This document shows, one piece after another, positions 59,001 to 63,503 of a stretch of 64,000 nt of DNA. Positions within the stretch are counted from its first letter, which is position 1, and each line of letters starts with the position of its first letter. Below the pieces are notes generated by a model. It saw nothing but the letters and a program-made list of their open reading frames with translations, was not told where the DNA came from and did no database searches. Position numbers and translations under genes: made by a program. The DNA comes from Trileptium ribeirensis (Eukaryota; Nematoda; Enoplea; Enoplida; Thoracostomopsidae). The stretch spans positions 1 to 64,000 of the forward strand of contig JASANE010018686.1 of the NCBI GenBank assembly GCA_030248225.1, read 5' to 3'.

Positions 59001-61221
59001 TCGGGGTGCCATTTCTTACAAGGCCTAAGGATCTGCCTGAAATTTTTTCTCAGACGTCCCCCGCTCATGGTTGGTTTGTGAGCATAAAATGGTATCTGTA
59101 CGTGCTGTTTCCGTTGCGCTAGAAAAACTTCTGCGACAGGCTTGTTCTAAATTGGTCGATTTTAACCCCAATAATGCCCTAGCAGCATCAATTTTAGGTC
59201 GCAAGTGCTCCAAATGGCTTGACTAGGACCATTTTGGATGGACTTGCATAAAAACAGACCATGGTTCGCGTGTCACTCCGTCAACACTACAGAATAATGA
59301 CTTATTTCGGATTAAAATTTGACCCCCAGGGGGCCCTTTCCAACCCCTGTAGCAGGTTTCAGGTAGCTCGTTTTGCATAGAGACCTCGATATTCGAAAAA
59401 TTCAGGGTTTTTTACATCGGAAGGGGTCTAGACACTGTACATTCGAAAACGTTTCATTTTGGCTTCAAAAAGTGGTGTTTCAAAAGTACATGGTTTCGTA
59501 AAATGACCCGAGTGTAAAACGTGAAACGTGTAAGATTTAAAGGAATCTAACCATTGAGCCTAGGCTGAGAATATTAATATAAGATATATGCGTAACTACT
59601 CAATTTGTGAGAATCGTCATGTTTACGAACGCCGAACAGCGATAATTTCGCAAATTACCCGATTCCTGGTCATCGGATTAATTTAAATCGAGCACAGTAA
59701 AAGAGTCTTCTTAGCAGTACTGCCGTTTAAAACTTCCTGAACAAACAGAGGATGCGAATGATAAATTATGCCATGCAGAAAGACCAACCCTGGCCGTAAT
59801 CGGAATGTGAATTTCAACGTTTGAATTTACTACATTAACAATTTATCTTATTTTCGTATTGAATCTGAATCAAATCATTTTAACTTCTGGATTGATAGCA
59901 ATTACTATGAATCGTACACACACCGTTATGCCGTCAATCGCACCATGTTGTTCTTTCTACCATACCACACAAATCAGTGATTGCTAGTGTCGCAATAGTA
60001 TTTGGGATAGATTTGTCTTCTTGTTGTATATTATTGATGAGTATGGCCGATATATTTGTCTTTCTGTTGTAAATTGTTGAGTTATGGAATTGTGCCATTT
60101 GTATTTTACCGCATTTAAACCTCCAGTAGATTAGTCTTAGGATGGAATTAGTAGACCATGAGCAGTCGGTCTGCGCCGTTTCATTCGTGCCCCATCCCCA
60201 TGGCAACCGCCTAATGTGTACTCCGAGTTAGTGCATTTACGCATTCTGCAACATTATACTAATATTTATGCATATTATTACTACTGCATTAAGTACGCTA
60301 GAATACATGTACACCAGTATAACAGAGTACTTACTACAGGCTTTAATGCACGATATATAGCCATACAGAAAGAATAATTGTACGAAAATTTCGTGCATAA
60401 AAGTCAAGTGTCTACGGAACCCAAAACTCTATGTGGTCGCCATGTCATTGTTTGAAGCGCAGGATTAGAGGATCGTCTCTGTAAAAATCTTGTTGATGGT
60501 AAATAAAATTATAGATATTCATTTTTATTAAAAACTCTCCTTGAGATAGTCGCAATCAACGGCCGACACTAAAAATGCATAAAAAATATCGTTTTAGCCT
60601 GGCATACATCCCGGATTATGTTGGGCTTTCGAAGGCTCGCAAGGATTCCTAATGATTCAGCTCAGCGGTTACGTTCAGATTTCGTCAGTATCCTACGAGC
60701 ATATACCGATTGAAATTTCGCCAGAAGGACATATTGAATCAGCACCAAAAAGATTTGAGGTTTATGTAAGTTCCGTTGCATTTATTGTTGTGCGTTTGCT
60801 GGTTTTTCTTACAATGAATCTAAAGTTAACAGCGTTATGTAACTAATCCCAGTACAATAATTTTATGGTGATTGTATTAATAGGGGTTTAATCATATTTA
60901 TTTACAAAATAAACAAGGCTATACTACAACGAATTACTAAAATGTACGTTTTTGGTTTGATCTGTGTATAATCTTATTGTGAGTTTAAGATTGTTTTGTA
61001 GGTAAAGATCATTTCAATTAAAAAAATTTATATAATTAACTACACAGGATTCCGTAAAGCATTCAAGTACAAACGTGTTTTTATATAAATGTTTTGGATC
61101 ATACTAGATTATTTTTGTTGCATTTCAGGGTTTACAAAAAATTGATGATCCGTCTCCTGTTTTGCTTGGCGAATTTGTATATTCTTACTCTGGGCCGCCG
61201 TTGCAATATTTTCCTGTTCAG
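23019..61221 (+). CDS. SUN1/2-like: SUN-domain inner nuclear membrane protein (whole gene, 3' end missing)
   Basis: Twenty-one exons chained by GT-AG sites with consistent phase give 1,114 codons. Order: polar N-terminal region (residues about 1-420) with a His-rich patch; hydrophobic segments (about 435-455, 575-595, 620-645, 670-685); coiled-coil region (about 740-945); SUN domain from about 975 to beyond 1,114. By family knowledge such proteins sit in the inner nuclear membrane, bind lamins or chromatin by the N-terminus, and trimerise in the perinuclear space. There they hold KASH proteins of the outer membrane (LINC complex), coupling nucleus and cytoskeleton. The SUN-domain exons match human SUN1/SUN2 closely by motif (YDADRTGMADFALE, STRCS, CWAFEGSQGF, SAPKRFEVY). 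The N-terminal exons are supported only by splice-site and phase consistency. The final exon, expected to encode a W-G-H-P...YTC..YRFRVHG-like end, was not found before base 64,000. Confidence 0.9.
23090..24066. other. SUN intron 1
   Basis: GTAAGT...TTTCAG. No repeat or gene recognised. Confidence 0.6.
24067..24386 (+). CDS. SUN1/2-like: SUN gene exon 2 (His-rich segment)
   Basis: The acceptor TTTTTCAG follows a pyrimidine tract and the donor is GTTAGT in phase 1. It encodes residues about 24-131: DTEADPIRTRM, then a His-rich patch (HSHSHHKHGHTRARHTGHSH) that could bind metal or nucleic acid (inference), then serine/asparagine-rich polar sequence. Low-complexity sequence of this kind is common in SUN N-termini, but the His patch is not a family hallmark. 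Confidence 0.8.
24720..24963 (+). CDS. SUN1/2-like: SUN gene exon 3
   Basis: Open in phase between acceptor ..AATTATAG and donor GTATCG (phase 1 in, phase 2 out). Encodes residues about 131-212, polar and Ser/Gln-rich, including SFSTSSYGRIKHASAD and YLDEAIQNNVNQYQERLNN. No known domain; fits a nucleoplasmic linker. Confidence 0.75.
25500..26126 (+). pseudogene. RNase H-type retrotransposon tail remnant, copy 1 (SUN intron 3)
   Basis: 25,959-26,126 reads CTCCICELTNAKHLLIGCTD then LKDLRKQFFG, a zinc-knuckle tail of the same type as 19,300-19,430. After one stop it continues FNGEDGRNFSLLRIVEFAKS. The preceding 400 bases (25,500-25,920) match 33,240-33,690, so both loci come from one element family. 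It lies in the intron, same strand as the host gene. Confidence 0.6.
26240..26870. repeat. dispersed repeat family B, copy 1
   Basis: Built from about three degenerate internal units, each with GGTTTAGGGCCAATGAAC, TTTCCAGAATATAGC and CGATGGTTTGGTTATCTA. It ends with ACCACGCTTGCTCCGTTC and GCGAGCTACTA. Homologous to 32,520-32,870 and 43,440-44,012. No coding capacity. Confidence 0.75.
27327..27518 (+). CDS. SUN1/2-like: SUN gene exon 4
   Basis: Acceptor TTAATTGCAG, donor GTTAAT; starts and ends in phase 2, so its skipping would keep frame. Encodes a basic then Ser/Pro-rich segment (RRSNPTRQKTWSRRYDEYS ... SQSPSMSGLSPPGSHGDS). The SP-rich part is a plausible phosphorylation region (inference). 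Confidence 0.75.
27581..27860. repeat. dispersed repeat family A, copy 1
   Basis: Begins ACCGAAGCGAGTGGAGTTCC and continues into ATAACTCATGTTGGGTGGAT and GGCTTCACATCGAAAA. Shares this layout with copies at 32,237, 32,883 and 42,825 kb-scale positions in the same gene, and its first about 120 bases resemble 1,709-1,830 beside the hAT transposase. Confidence 0.65.
27861..29330. other. remainder of SUN intron 4
   Basis: AT-rich; open frames near 28,214 and 29,092 have no recognisable content or phase-matching splice sites. Confidence 0.4.
29331..29363 (+). CDS. SUN1/2-like: SUN gene exon 5 (33-base exon)
   Basis: A short exon between a strong acceptor (TTCATTTCAG) and donor GTAATG, phase 2 in and out, adding SMTRTDYTYAF and part of a codon. 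The size and symmetry make it a candidate cassette exon. Evidence is splice sites and phase only. Confidence 0.6.
29560..29815. other. GC-rich island in SUN intron 5
   Basis: A sharply GC-rich patch with CCGGGCGGCCCCC, CCGGGGTGCC and GGGGTACCCCGCCC words in an otherwise AT-rich intron. Composition resembles an element terminus, but inverted ends could not be matched. Confidence 0.4.
29896..30359. mobile_element. 464-base MITE, copy 1
   Basis: Ends AGTCTACTTT... and ...AAAGTGGACT are inverted repeats, extended inward by TTGCTCCTTTGTCAAAA versus CTTGACAAAAGAACAA. Same length class, ends and interior words as 62,707-63,168. No clear target duplication seen. Confidence 0.75.
30909..31197. repeat. 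T-depleted low-complexity tract
   Basis: On the + strand about 290 bases contain only a handful of T. The first part is A/G (GAAAAAAGAAAGAAAAAATA type), the second A/C (CACACACCCCACACAAAACC type), with a sharp change near 31,050. On the minus strand this yields open frames rich in Phe/Leu/Cys/Val that are artefacts of composition. Confidence 0.9.
31198..32051. other. end of SUN intron 5
   Basis: No repeat or gene recognised apart from the exon 6 acceptor. Confidence 0.4.
32052..32170 (+). CDS. SUN1/2-like: SUN gene exon 6
   Basis: Acceptor CTTTTTAG, perfect donor GTAAGT; phase 2 in, phase 1 out. Encodes residues about 287-327, rich in Ser/Pro/Thr (SPSYRTSASTPKVESPKLSR) with repeated SP sites, then a short hydrophobic stretch (HGFINFCTSAV). 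Confidence 0.75.
32237..32870. repeat. families A and B, composite copy 2 (SUN intron 6)
   Basis: Family A end GGAGTTTCCACTGAGGGCGC at 32,252 runs directly into family B sequence from about 32,520, with two or more internal units (CGACTTCCAGAAAATAGC; GGTTTGGTTATCTAGAGTCC). Suggests A and B are two parts of one element. Confidence 0.7.
32883..33180. repeat. family A, copy 3 (SUN intron 6)
   Basis: Starts ACGGAGTGAGCGTAGCAACC then GGAGTTTTCACTGAGGGCGC, and shares GCGAACAGC(C/T)(C/A)CGACCCCATC and the following 120 bases with the copy at 32,237. Lies immediately after the family B part of that copy, in the same orientation. Confidence 0.75.
33240..33690 (+). repeat. retrotransposon remnant, copy 2 (SUN intron 6)
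   Basis: Homologous to 25,500-25,920: shared blocks include TTTCTGGG, AGCAGG(A/G)AAAAT, CAGTTATGACCA and TTAAAAAGTTTACTT followed by GATAACTTTG. The coding tail with the zinc knuckle is not preserved here. Confidence 0.6.
33691..34693. other. end of SUN intron 6
   Basis: Non-coding; nothing recognised. Confidence 0.4.
34694..34936 (+). CDS. SUN1/2-like: SUN gene exon 7
   Basis: Acceptor TTGTTTTAG, donor GTACGA (weak); phase 1 in and phase 1 out. Encodes residues about 327-408: a charged, Gln/Arg-rich segment (EMLGQEKFQRSQAEVRSPQE, then DEKKNLLRSRHHLQ) ending STPYYN. The donor was chosen because the frame then joins both exon 8 and exon 9 cleanly; other donors give mismatched phase. Confidence 0.7.
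35186..36025. repeat. three degenerate copies of a short repeat (SUN intron 7)
   Basis: Copies start near 35,186, 35,361 and 35,895. Each reads GTTGGGTCAAAATGA-like sequence, then (A/C)CCAAAATA, then CGCAACC(A/G)C and GAGCTATATGGG-like words. A different GC-rich patch (35,470-35,600) lies between copies 2 and 3. Confidence 0.6.
36186..37329. mobile_element. possible 1.1 kb element with inverted ends
   Basis: GCATATATATATCAGGGAGT at 36,186 is inverted at 37,310-37,329 (ATTCCCTGATATATATGC). Both ends continue inward into GGTTCCGG/CCGGAACC words. Similar single ends occur at 56,383-56,540. No coding region or target duplication seen. Confidence 0.55.
37330..38915. other. SUN intron 7, downstream part
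   Basis: Contains an open, splice-flanked stretch (about 37,952-38,069, TTTTAG to GTAAAG) that would be phase 2 to 0 and so cannot join the chosen neighbours. Otherwise nothing recognised. Confidence 0.4.
38916..38963 (+). CDS. SUN1/2-like: SUN gene exon 8 (48-base cassette candidate)
   Basis: Acceptor AGTATTCAG, donor GTATGG, phase 1 in and out. Encodes ERFGSQVDSLSSTQQG. Exon 7 also joins exon 9 directly in frame, so this exon may be alternatively used or not real. The upstream in-frame reading also stays open back to 38,876, so a longer acceptor (TTGTTTAG) exists, but it would be out of phase with exon 7. Confidence 0.45.
38964..41258. other. SUN intron 8
   Basis: AT-rich, no gene or repeat ends recognised. 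The stretch 40,260-40,480 is more GC-balanced and may be a decayed insertion. Confidence 0.4.
41259..41355 (+). CDS. SUN1/2-like: SUN gene exon 9 (first hydrophobic segment)
   Basis: Strong acceptor AATTTTTCAG, donor GTATGT; phase 1 in, phase 2 out. Encodes VGTRPDQLSRLLTYLKN followed by a hydrophobic run (CLLFALYPIYFVG). Vertebrate SUN1 also has hydrophobic segments ahead of the true transmembrane helix; this may be the equivalent, or a membrane-contacting helix. Confidence 0.75.
41998..42566 (+). CDS. SUN1/2-like: SUN gene exon 10 (hydrophobic segments, main membrane span)
   Basis: The largest exon (569 bases), acceptor ACATTTTAG, donor GTAAGT; phase 2 in, phase 1 out. Residues about 456-646: Ser/Thr-rich (TSSSGVESSGSISTGISTTG), an amphipathic/hydrophobic segment (FLSSIMSFAVAISAWFLEHF), basic residues YSKRRW, and a strong transmembrane candidate (PLCLLFWLPLLLAALLAAMM). 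The basic residues just before this helix favour the N-terminus staying in the nucleoplasm (positive-inside rule). Confidence 0.9.
42825..44152. mobile_element. families A and B, most complete copy, with inverted ends (SUN intron 10)
   Basis: Left end GGACCGAGCGAATCGATCGG then AGTTTCCACTGAGGGC; right end, inverted (44,100-44,152), reads on the minus strand AGAGTGAGCGAAGCAAGCGG then CGTTTCAACTGAGTGC. Between them lie family A (to 43,140) and family B (43,440-44,012). This shows that A, B and the inverted end form one non-autonomous element of about 1.3 kb. No clear target duplication. Confidence 0.7.
44911..45032 (+). CDS. SUN1/2-like: SUN gene exon 11
   Basis: Acceptor ATTATTGTAG, donor GTAAGT; phase 1 in, phase 0 out. 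Encodes LYPDTAKDTLATAYNDIQQ and then a short hydrophobic stretch (LPLPALMAAILL). It lies just after the main membrane span; the second stretch is too short to be a confident membrane helix. Confidence 0.8.
45033..45442. repeat. SUN intron 11 with a 41-base direct duplication
   Basis: GAAATCCTTATTATTAAACT at 45,247 recurs at 45,343 as GAAATCCTTATTACTAAACT. The similarity runs through TTATCGCCAATG(A/G)TTTCAT in both, so the spacing is 96 bases. Confidence 0.8.
45443..45597 (+). CDS. SUN1/2-like: SUN gene exon 12
   Basis: Acceptor CTGTTTATAG, donor GTAAGA; phase 0 in, phase 2 out; it lacks an internal stop for 51 codons. Encodes a lumenal stretch (NVTQNVNNASATVWQKSGEY ... SLQSIINWPYSANRM). It has NVT, NAS and NKT sequons, consistent with exposure to the perinuclear space (inference). 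Confidence 0.8.
45598..46779. other. SUN intron 12
   Basis: Contains an open frame (46,361-46,609) with a hydrophobic stretch (CLVLIVPSAALLPLTIMYI) that could be an unused or alternative exon, but no phase-2 splice pair was found. Otherwise nothing. Confidence 0.35.
46780..46927 (+). CDS. SUN1/2-like: SUN gene exon 13 (coiled-coil start)
   Basis: Acceptor TTGTTTAG, donor GTACGT; phase 2 in, phase 0 out. Encodes DAEKITSLEAAIVKILDRLN, a heptad-like helix, followed by a Cys-containing segment (KCCRQPDLTAF). Start of the coiled-coil region that holds the SUN trimer together in relatives. Confidence 0.8.
46928..48301. other. SUN intron 13
   Basis: Nothing recognised besides the candidate microexon at 48,197. 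Confidence 0.4.
48197..48217 (+). CDS. SUN1/2-like: candidate 21-base microexon of the SUN gene
   Basis: TTTGCAG precedes seven codons (EIQSIIK) followed by GTATTA, phase 0 on both sides, between exons 13 and 14, which are also in phase 0 at their junction. The seven residues would add exactly one heptad to the coiled coil. Supported by splice sites, phase and length only. Confidence 0.3.
48302..48438 (+). CDS. SUN1/2-like: SUN gene exon 14 (coiled coil)
   Basis: Acceptor AATTATTTCAG, donor GTATGT; phase 0 in, phase 2 out. Encodes LIGRIESLEKFGVLFDKSD and ERARETSEQISKINTQIQDL, with regular hydrophobic spacing typical of a coiled coil in the perinuclear space. Confidence 0.85.
48439..49724. 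other. SUN intron 14
   Basis: AT-rich; nothing recognised. Confidence 0.4.
49725..49866 (+). CDS. SUN1/2-like: SUN gene exon 15 (coiled coil)
   Basis: Acceptor AAATTTCAG, donor GTATAT; phase 2 in, phase 0 out. Encodes KILYESRATIDVSTTKTAAS and a leucine-rich helix (QQLLLLKSQILQIESNLSE). Confidence 0.8.
49867..51140. other. SUN intron 15
   Basis: AT-rich; nothing recognised. Confidence 0.4.
51141..51258 (+). CDS. SUN1/2-like: SUN gene exon 16 (coiled coil)
   Basis: Acceptor TGTTTTTAG, donor GTTAGT; phase 0 in, phase 1 out. Encodes ISESLNRFKDEQSELWTKLK and SLENAGINVEQLKHLEI, helical with heptad spacing. Confidence 0.85.
51409..51489 (+). CDS. SUN1/2-like: SUN gene exon 17
   Basis: Acceptor CTTTGGTAG (weak pyrimidine tract), donor GTTAGT; phase 1 in and out. 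Encodes DLNSGDTRQVVDTHDDIDTF and RRRLISG. It joins exons 16 and 18 in frame, but those two also join each other in frame, so it may be optional. Confidence 0.6.
51490..53694. other. SUN intron 17
   Basis: Includes an open, splice-flanked stretch beginning WTVEEILPQRRIDPSSFDCE (52,414-52,477, CATTCAG to GTACGT). It is phase 0 in and phase 1 out, so it would fit exon 18 downstream but not exon 17 or 16 upstream. Possible exon needing an undetected partner. Confidence 0.35.
53695..53820 (+). CDS. SUN1/2-like: SUN gene exon 18 (start of SUN domain)
   Basis: Acceptor TTGTTGTAG, donor GTTAGA; phase 1 in and out. Encodes a final helix (QSINETIVQQWIVNSIAQ) and then YDADRTGMADFALEYSG, a near-perfect match to the conserved entry of SUN1/SUN2 domains (YDADxxGxxDxALExxG). 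This fixes the family. Confidence 0.95.
54137..54403. mobile_element. non-autonomous hAT-type MITE with 8-bp target duplication
   Basis: CCTTACTG flanks both sides (54,129-54,136 and 54,404-54,411). Ends CATGAGCGTAGCTAGA and, inverted, CAGAGGTGTAGTCAGA. A G-run at 54,163 and GAGGGGGGAATTCCC near the other end complete the symmetry. The 8-base duplication is the hAT signature. No gene inside; it lies in SUN intron 18. Confidence 0.9.
54923..55038 (+). CDS. SUN1/2-like: SUN gene exon 19 (KASH-lid exon)
   Basis: Acceptor TTATTCTAG, donor GTGAGC; phase 1 in, phase 0 out. Encodes GSIISTRCSKTYSAYSRYQS and WLGMKLWPLDYSPRTVIK. The Cys in STRCS corresponds to human SUN2 Cys563, which bonds covalently to KASH proteins. 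The following 21-residue stretch has the length of the human KASH lid. Confidence 0.95.
55039..57848. other. SUN intron 19, first part
   Basis: No gene. 56,383-56,540 has two GGTTCCGG(C/T)TA(T/C)TCACTGAT ends like those at 36,186/37,329. 56,910-57,110 repeats TCGAACAAA-type words, with a relative at 61,305-61,405. Confidence 0.5.
57849..59520. mobile_element. 1.67 kb non-autonomous element with inverted ends and C-runs
   Basis: GTTTTACGAGTGGGTCATTT (57,849) continuing CACGAAACCATG is inverted at 59,489-59,520 (CATGGTTTCGTAAAATGACC continuing CGAGTGTAAAAC). Inside, the word GTAGCCCCCCCGACC recurs: inverted at 57,890, direct near 58,242, 58,450, 58,605 and in the tandem array at 58,892. No coding region. 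Confidence 0.8.
58892..58993. repeat. tandem array, 21-22-base unit, five copies
   Basis: Unit TGTAGCCCCCCCGACCTGAG(G), starting at 58,892, 58,915, 58,936, 58,958 and 58,980; copies differ in C-run length and single substitutions. The last copy is truncated. Confidence 0.9.
59521..60597. other. SUN intron 19, last part
   Basis: No gene or repeat recognised. Confidence 0.4.
60598..60765 (+). CDS. SUN1/2-like: SUN gene exon 20 (SUN domain core)
   Basis: Acceptor TCGTTTTAG, donor GTAAGT; phase 0 on both sides, 56 codons. Encodes PGIHPGLCWAFEGSQGFLMI and YEHIPIEISPEGHIESAPK, then RFEVY. Matches the human DVHPGNCWAF...LEHVPK...SSAPKDFAIFG region. The cation-loop Cys (CWAF) is kept; the usual Asn before it is Leu. 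Confidence 0.95.
61129..61221 (+). CDS. SUN1/2-like: SUN gene exon 21 (SUN domain)
   Basis: Acceptor GCATTTCAG, donor GTAAAA; phase 0 on both sides. Encodes GLQKIDDPSPVLLGEFVYSY and SGPPLQYFPVQ, equivalent to GFDED...GTLLGKFTYDQDGEPIQTFHFQ in human SUN2. The remaining SUN-domain strand and second cation-loop Cys would be in the next exon. Confidence 0.95.
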
Positions 61222-61845
61222 GTAAAAATTATCTGCATATTAATCCGTGTTTTACGATTTACATAAAAACACTGTCTAACCCACTATGCAGAGATGGCTG
61301 CTCAGTTTTGAGCGAACCAACATCGAAAAGTTGTCAACAAATTAATTTTTATATCTGTAAACAACTCTCTACTATCCTCAAACAACCCTCGAAAAAATTT
61401 TAAACAAGGTGTGCCAAATGTTTGGAACAGATGTCGAAGACGTATCTAACAAAAATTTAGATTTGTCAACCGAGCGTCCAGCACACCTTGAATGCACACG
61501 CGCTTTATTCTATCGAGTACTAAAGTAAGTTGTTCGTTCAGTATTATCTGTTCACCTAGTAGTTGCAATGGCTATTAATGTATTAATGATTGTTAGAAAA
61601 TTTTAAAAGTTGTTCATTGGCTCTCGTCACAGTGTGTGGTCTAGTTAGATGAGTTACTTGTTTGTACCTTCACAAATTTTTGAGGTTTATGTTGAGGCGT
61701 TAATAAATTAGTTGTGCTACTGTCGTTATAAAGGAGCAGTTGAATTCCCTCCCCCCTCCCCCGTAACTAAGGGCGGAAAATTCTTGTACAAAGTACCACG
61801 GAAAAAATTTTACACGTAGTACTAGATATCAATGTCAACCGTGTT

Positions 61846-62049
61846 GGTCCAAGTAACCCTTAGGGGCCGAAATAACATGCAGACCATGTCGTTCTCGATA
61901 TACTAAACCTAAGCCTTAGCCTAAGCTAAGGTCCTTATATGATAAATACACTAAGCCTAGGTCGGGGGACTGCCGCCTCCCAACCTTTCGCTCTAAGCTG
62001 TTCTTTTTCCTAACACTATAACGTGCCACCCCTTAGGGTTACTTGGGCC
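61846..62049. mobile_element. 204-base MITE with near-perfect 8-bp target duplication
   Basis: Ends GGTCCAAGTAACCCTTAG and, inverted, GGCCCAAGTAACCCTAAG. Flanks are ACCGTGTT (61,838-61,845) and ACTGTGTT (62,050-62,057), a 7/8 match, suggesting a hAT-type insertion. No gene inside. Confidence 0.75.
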
Positions 62050-62063
62050 ACTGTGTTCGTATT

Positions 62064-62443
62064 CTGGCCTGTCCACAGCCCTCCGAAAAGTGGGGGGGGA
62101 CTTCGGGGGCCCCCATGTTCATTCTCGGGGGAAATTTCAAAGTGGGGGATAAATTTTGCTTAAAAATACAAAATATTTCCATATTTTCATGCATTTTTAC
62201 TACTGTGAACGTACTTTCAAGCTAAAAAACAATATTTTAGCATTATAAATAGTGGTAATTAATGTTTAAAAAAACAATTTGCAAACAAAGAACATAAATT
62301 TTCAGACATAAAAAATTTTTGGAATTAGTTGAACATGGGGGTTTCTGCCGAGTGGGGGGCGGACATATGGAAAATCTCACGAACATGGGGGATTTGGAAA
62401 GTTGTTCAAGTTGCCCCCCACCCCCCCACTGTGGACAGGCCAG
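62064..62443 (+). mobile_element. MITE family D, copy 2, with 5-bp target duplication
   Basis: Ends CTGGCCTGTCCACAG and CTGTGGACAGGCCAG (perfect inverted repeat), flanked by GTATT on both sides (62,059-62,063 and 62,444-62,448). Same family as 20,758-21,064 but in the opposite orientation and about 70 bases longer because of an extra segment near its right end. Confidence 0.9.
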
Positions 62444-62706
62444 GTATTAGGGGGAACTGCTCAACTGGGGAAATTCTTCAACTGTGTCGGTAGGGGGAAT
62501 GCGTTATAAAACCATGTCAGAGAACAATGTCGGTGTTGTTAGTCGTGAGTTGTCGGAGAGAACTGACAAGCGCCTGTTTATGAGTTCTCGATGAACAGAA
62601 CCCACTATTATAATATTTCTCATCCCGAGAGCCCTGAAAAATTGTTTTGAACCAGAGCTGAAGTATGTATTCCTGGTTATACGCGGTTACGATTGTGTTT
62701 TGCGTG

Positions 62707-63168
62707 AGTCCACTTTAGTGCGTACACCATAGTTGTTCTTTTGTCAAAATCACTAACTGAAGCGTGCAAGAATTCGTGTTCACGTTTCTGTCACCGGAAT
62801 TCACAAGTTAGTTTTCGCGAACAAAGGCACTGCGATACACGAACGGGGTTTGCGTACGAGCACCTTTTTTCACCAATTCGTGCATTCGTCCGTATTCATC
62901 ATAATAACATGCTAAATCGGGAAGTTATGTTCGCTTTGTATATGTGTATTACTGTGGGGGGCGATTAATTATCGCGCTTTCACGTGTAAACGGTCAGCAA
63001 ATTTAGATGCTAAATCCCTAAATAGTGAGTGTGAGCAGCATCTTGTTGTAGTATCACATATCGTGTATTCGAACGTAAGCGAAAATCGTGAGTTCTCGAC
63101 CATTGCATTTACCATCGTTAAATTACTTGACAAAAGATCAGTAAAAATGTACTCGCCTAATGTGGACT
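62707..63168. mobile_element. 464-base MITE family, copy 2
   Basis: AGTCCACTTTAGTGCGTACA at the left; right end ...CGCCTAATGTGGACT inverted. Same ends, length (462) and inner words (TTGTCAAAA / TTGACAAAAGA) as 29,896-30,359, in the same orientation. Confidence 0.75.
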
Positions 63169-63401
63169 GACACATTATTTTGGAGTCGATTGTTAGCAAA
63201 CGTAATTGAAAGTTTGATATTAAAAATTATGTGGATTACGGTGGACGCTCAAAAATATTGTGTCAACGTATTTCTGTCTTTTGTATTTTTTATATCACTC
63301 CCACCGTCACACTGGCAGTCATGACTCTTGTAGTTTGCATTGATGGTACGGTAAAAAAAGAATTCGTTTTTCTATTTTGTCAACATTTCTTTTCTAAATA
63401 G

Positions 63402-63503
63402 GTGTACTCGCCTCAGGATCTGTTGGAAAAGTGTGTTTGCGGAAAACCTAACATTGAATCAAAAATTTCGGTTCTGTTATTCCGGGCTGAGTATTTTACA
63501 TAG
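63402..63503 (+). CDS. doubtful alternative terminal exon
   Basis: AAATAG precedes a phase-0 frame of 33 codons ending in TAG (VYSPQDLLEKCVCGKPNIES...). Phase matches exon 21, but the sequence does not resemble the conserved SUN C-terminus (no N-W-G-H-P, no YRF-V-G). It is probably chance, or an alternative short end. Confidence 0.15.
   Translation: MYSPQDLLEKCVCGKPNIESKISVLLFRAEYFT

Noticed and set aside
63402..63503. Terminal exon of the SUN gene
   Set aside because: Phase fits but the protein lacks every conserved feature of the SUN C-terminus; listed only at very low confidence.
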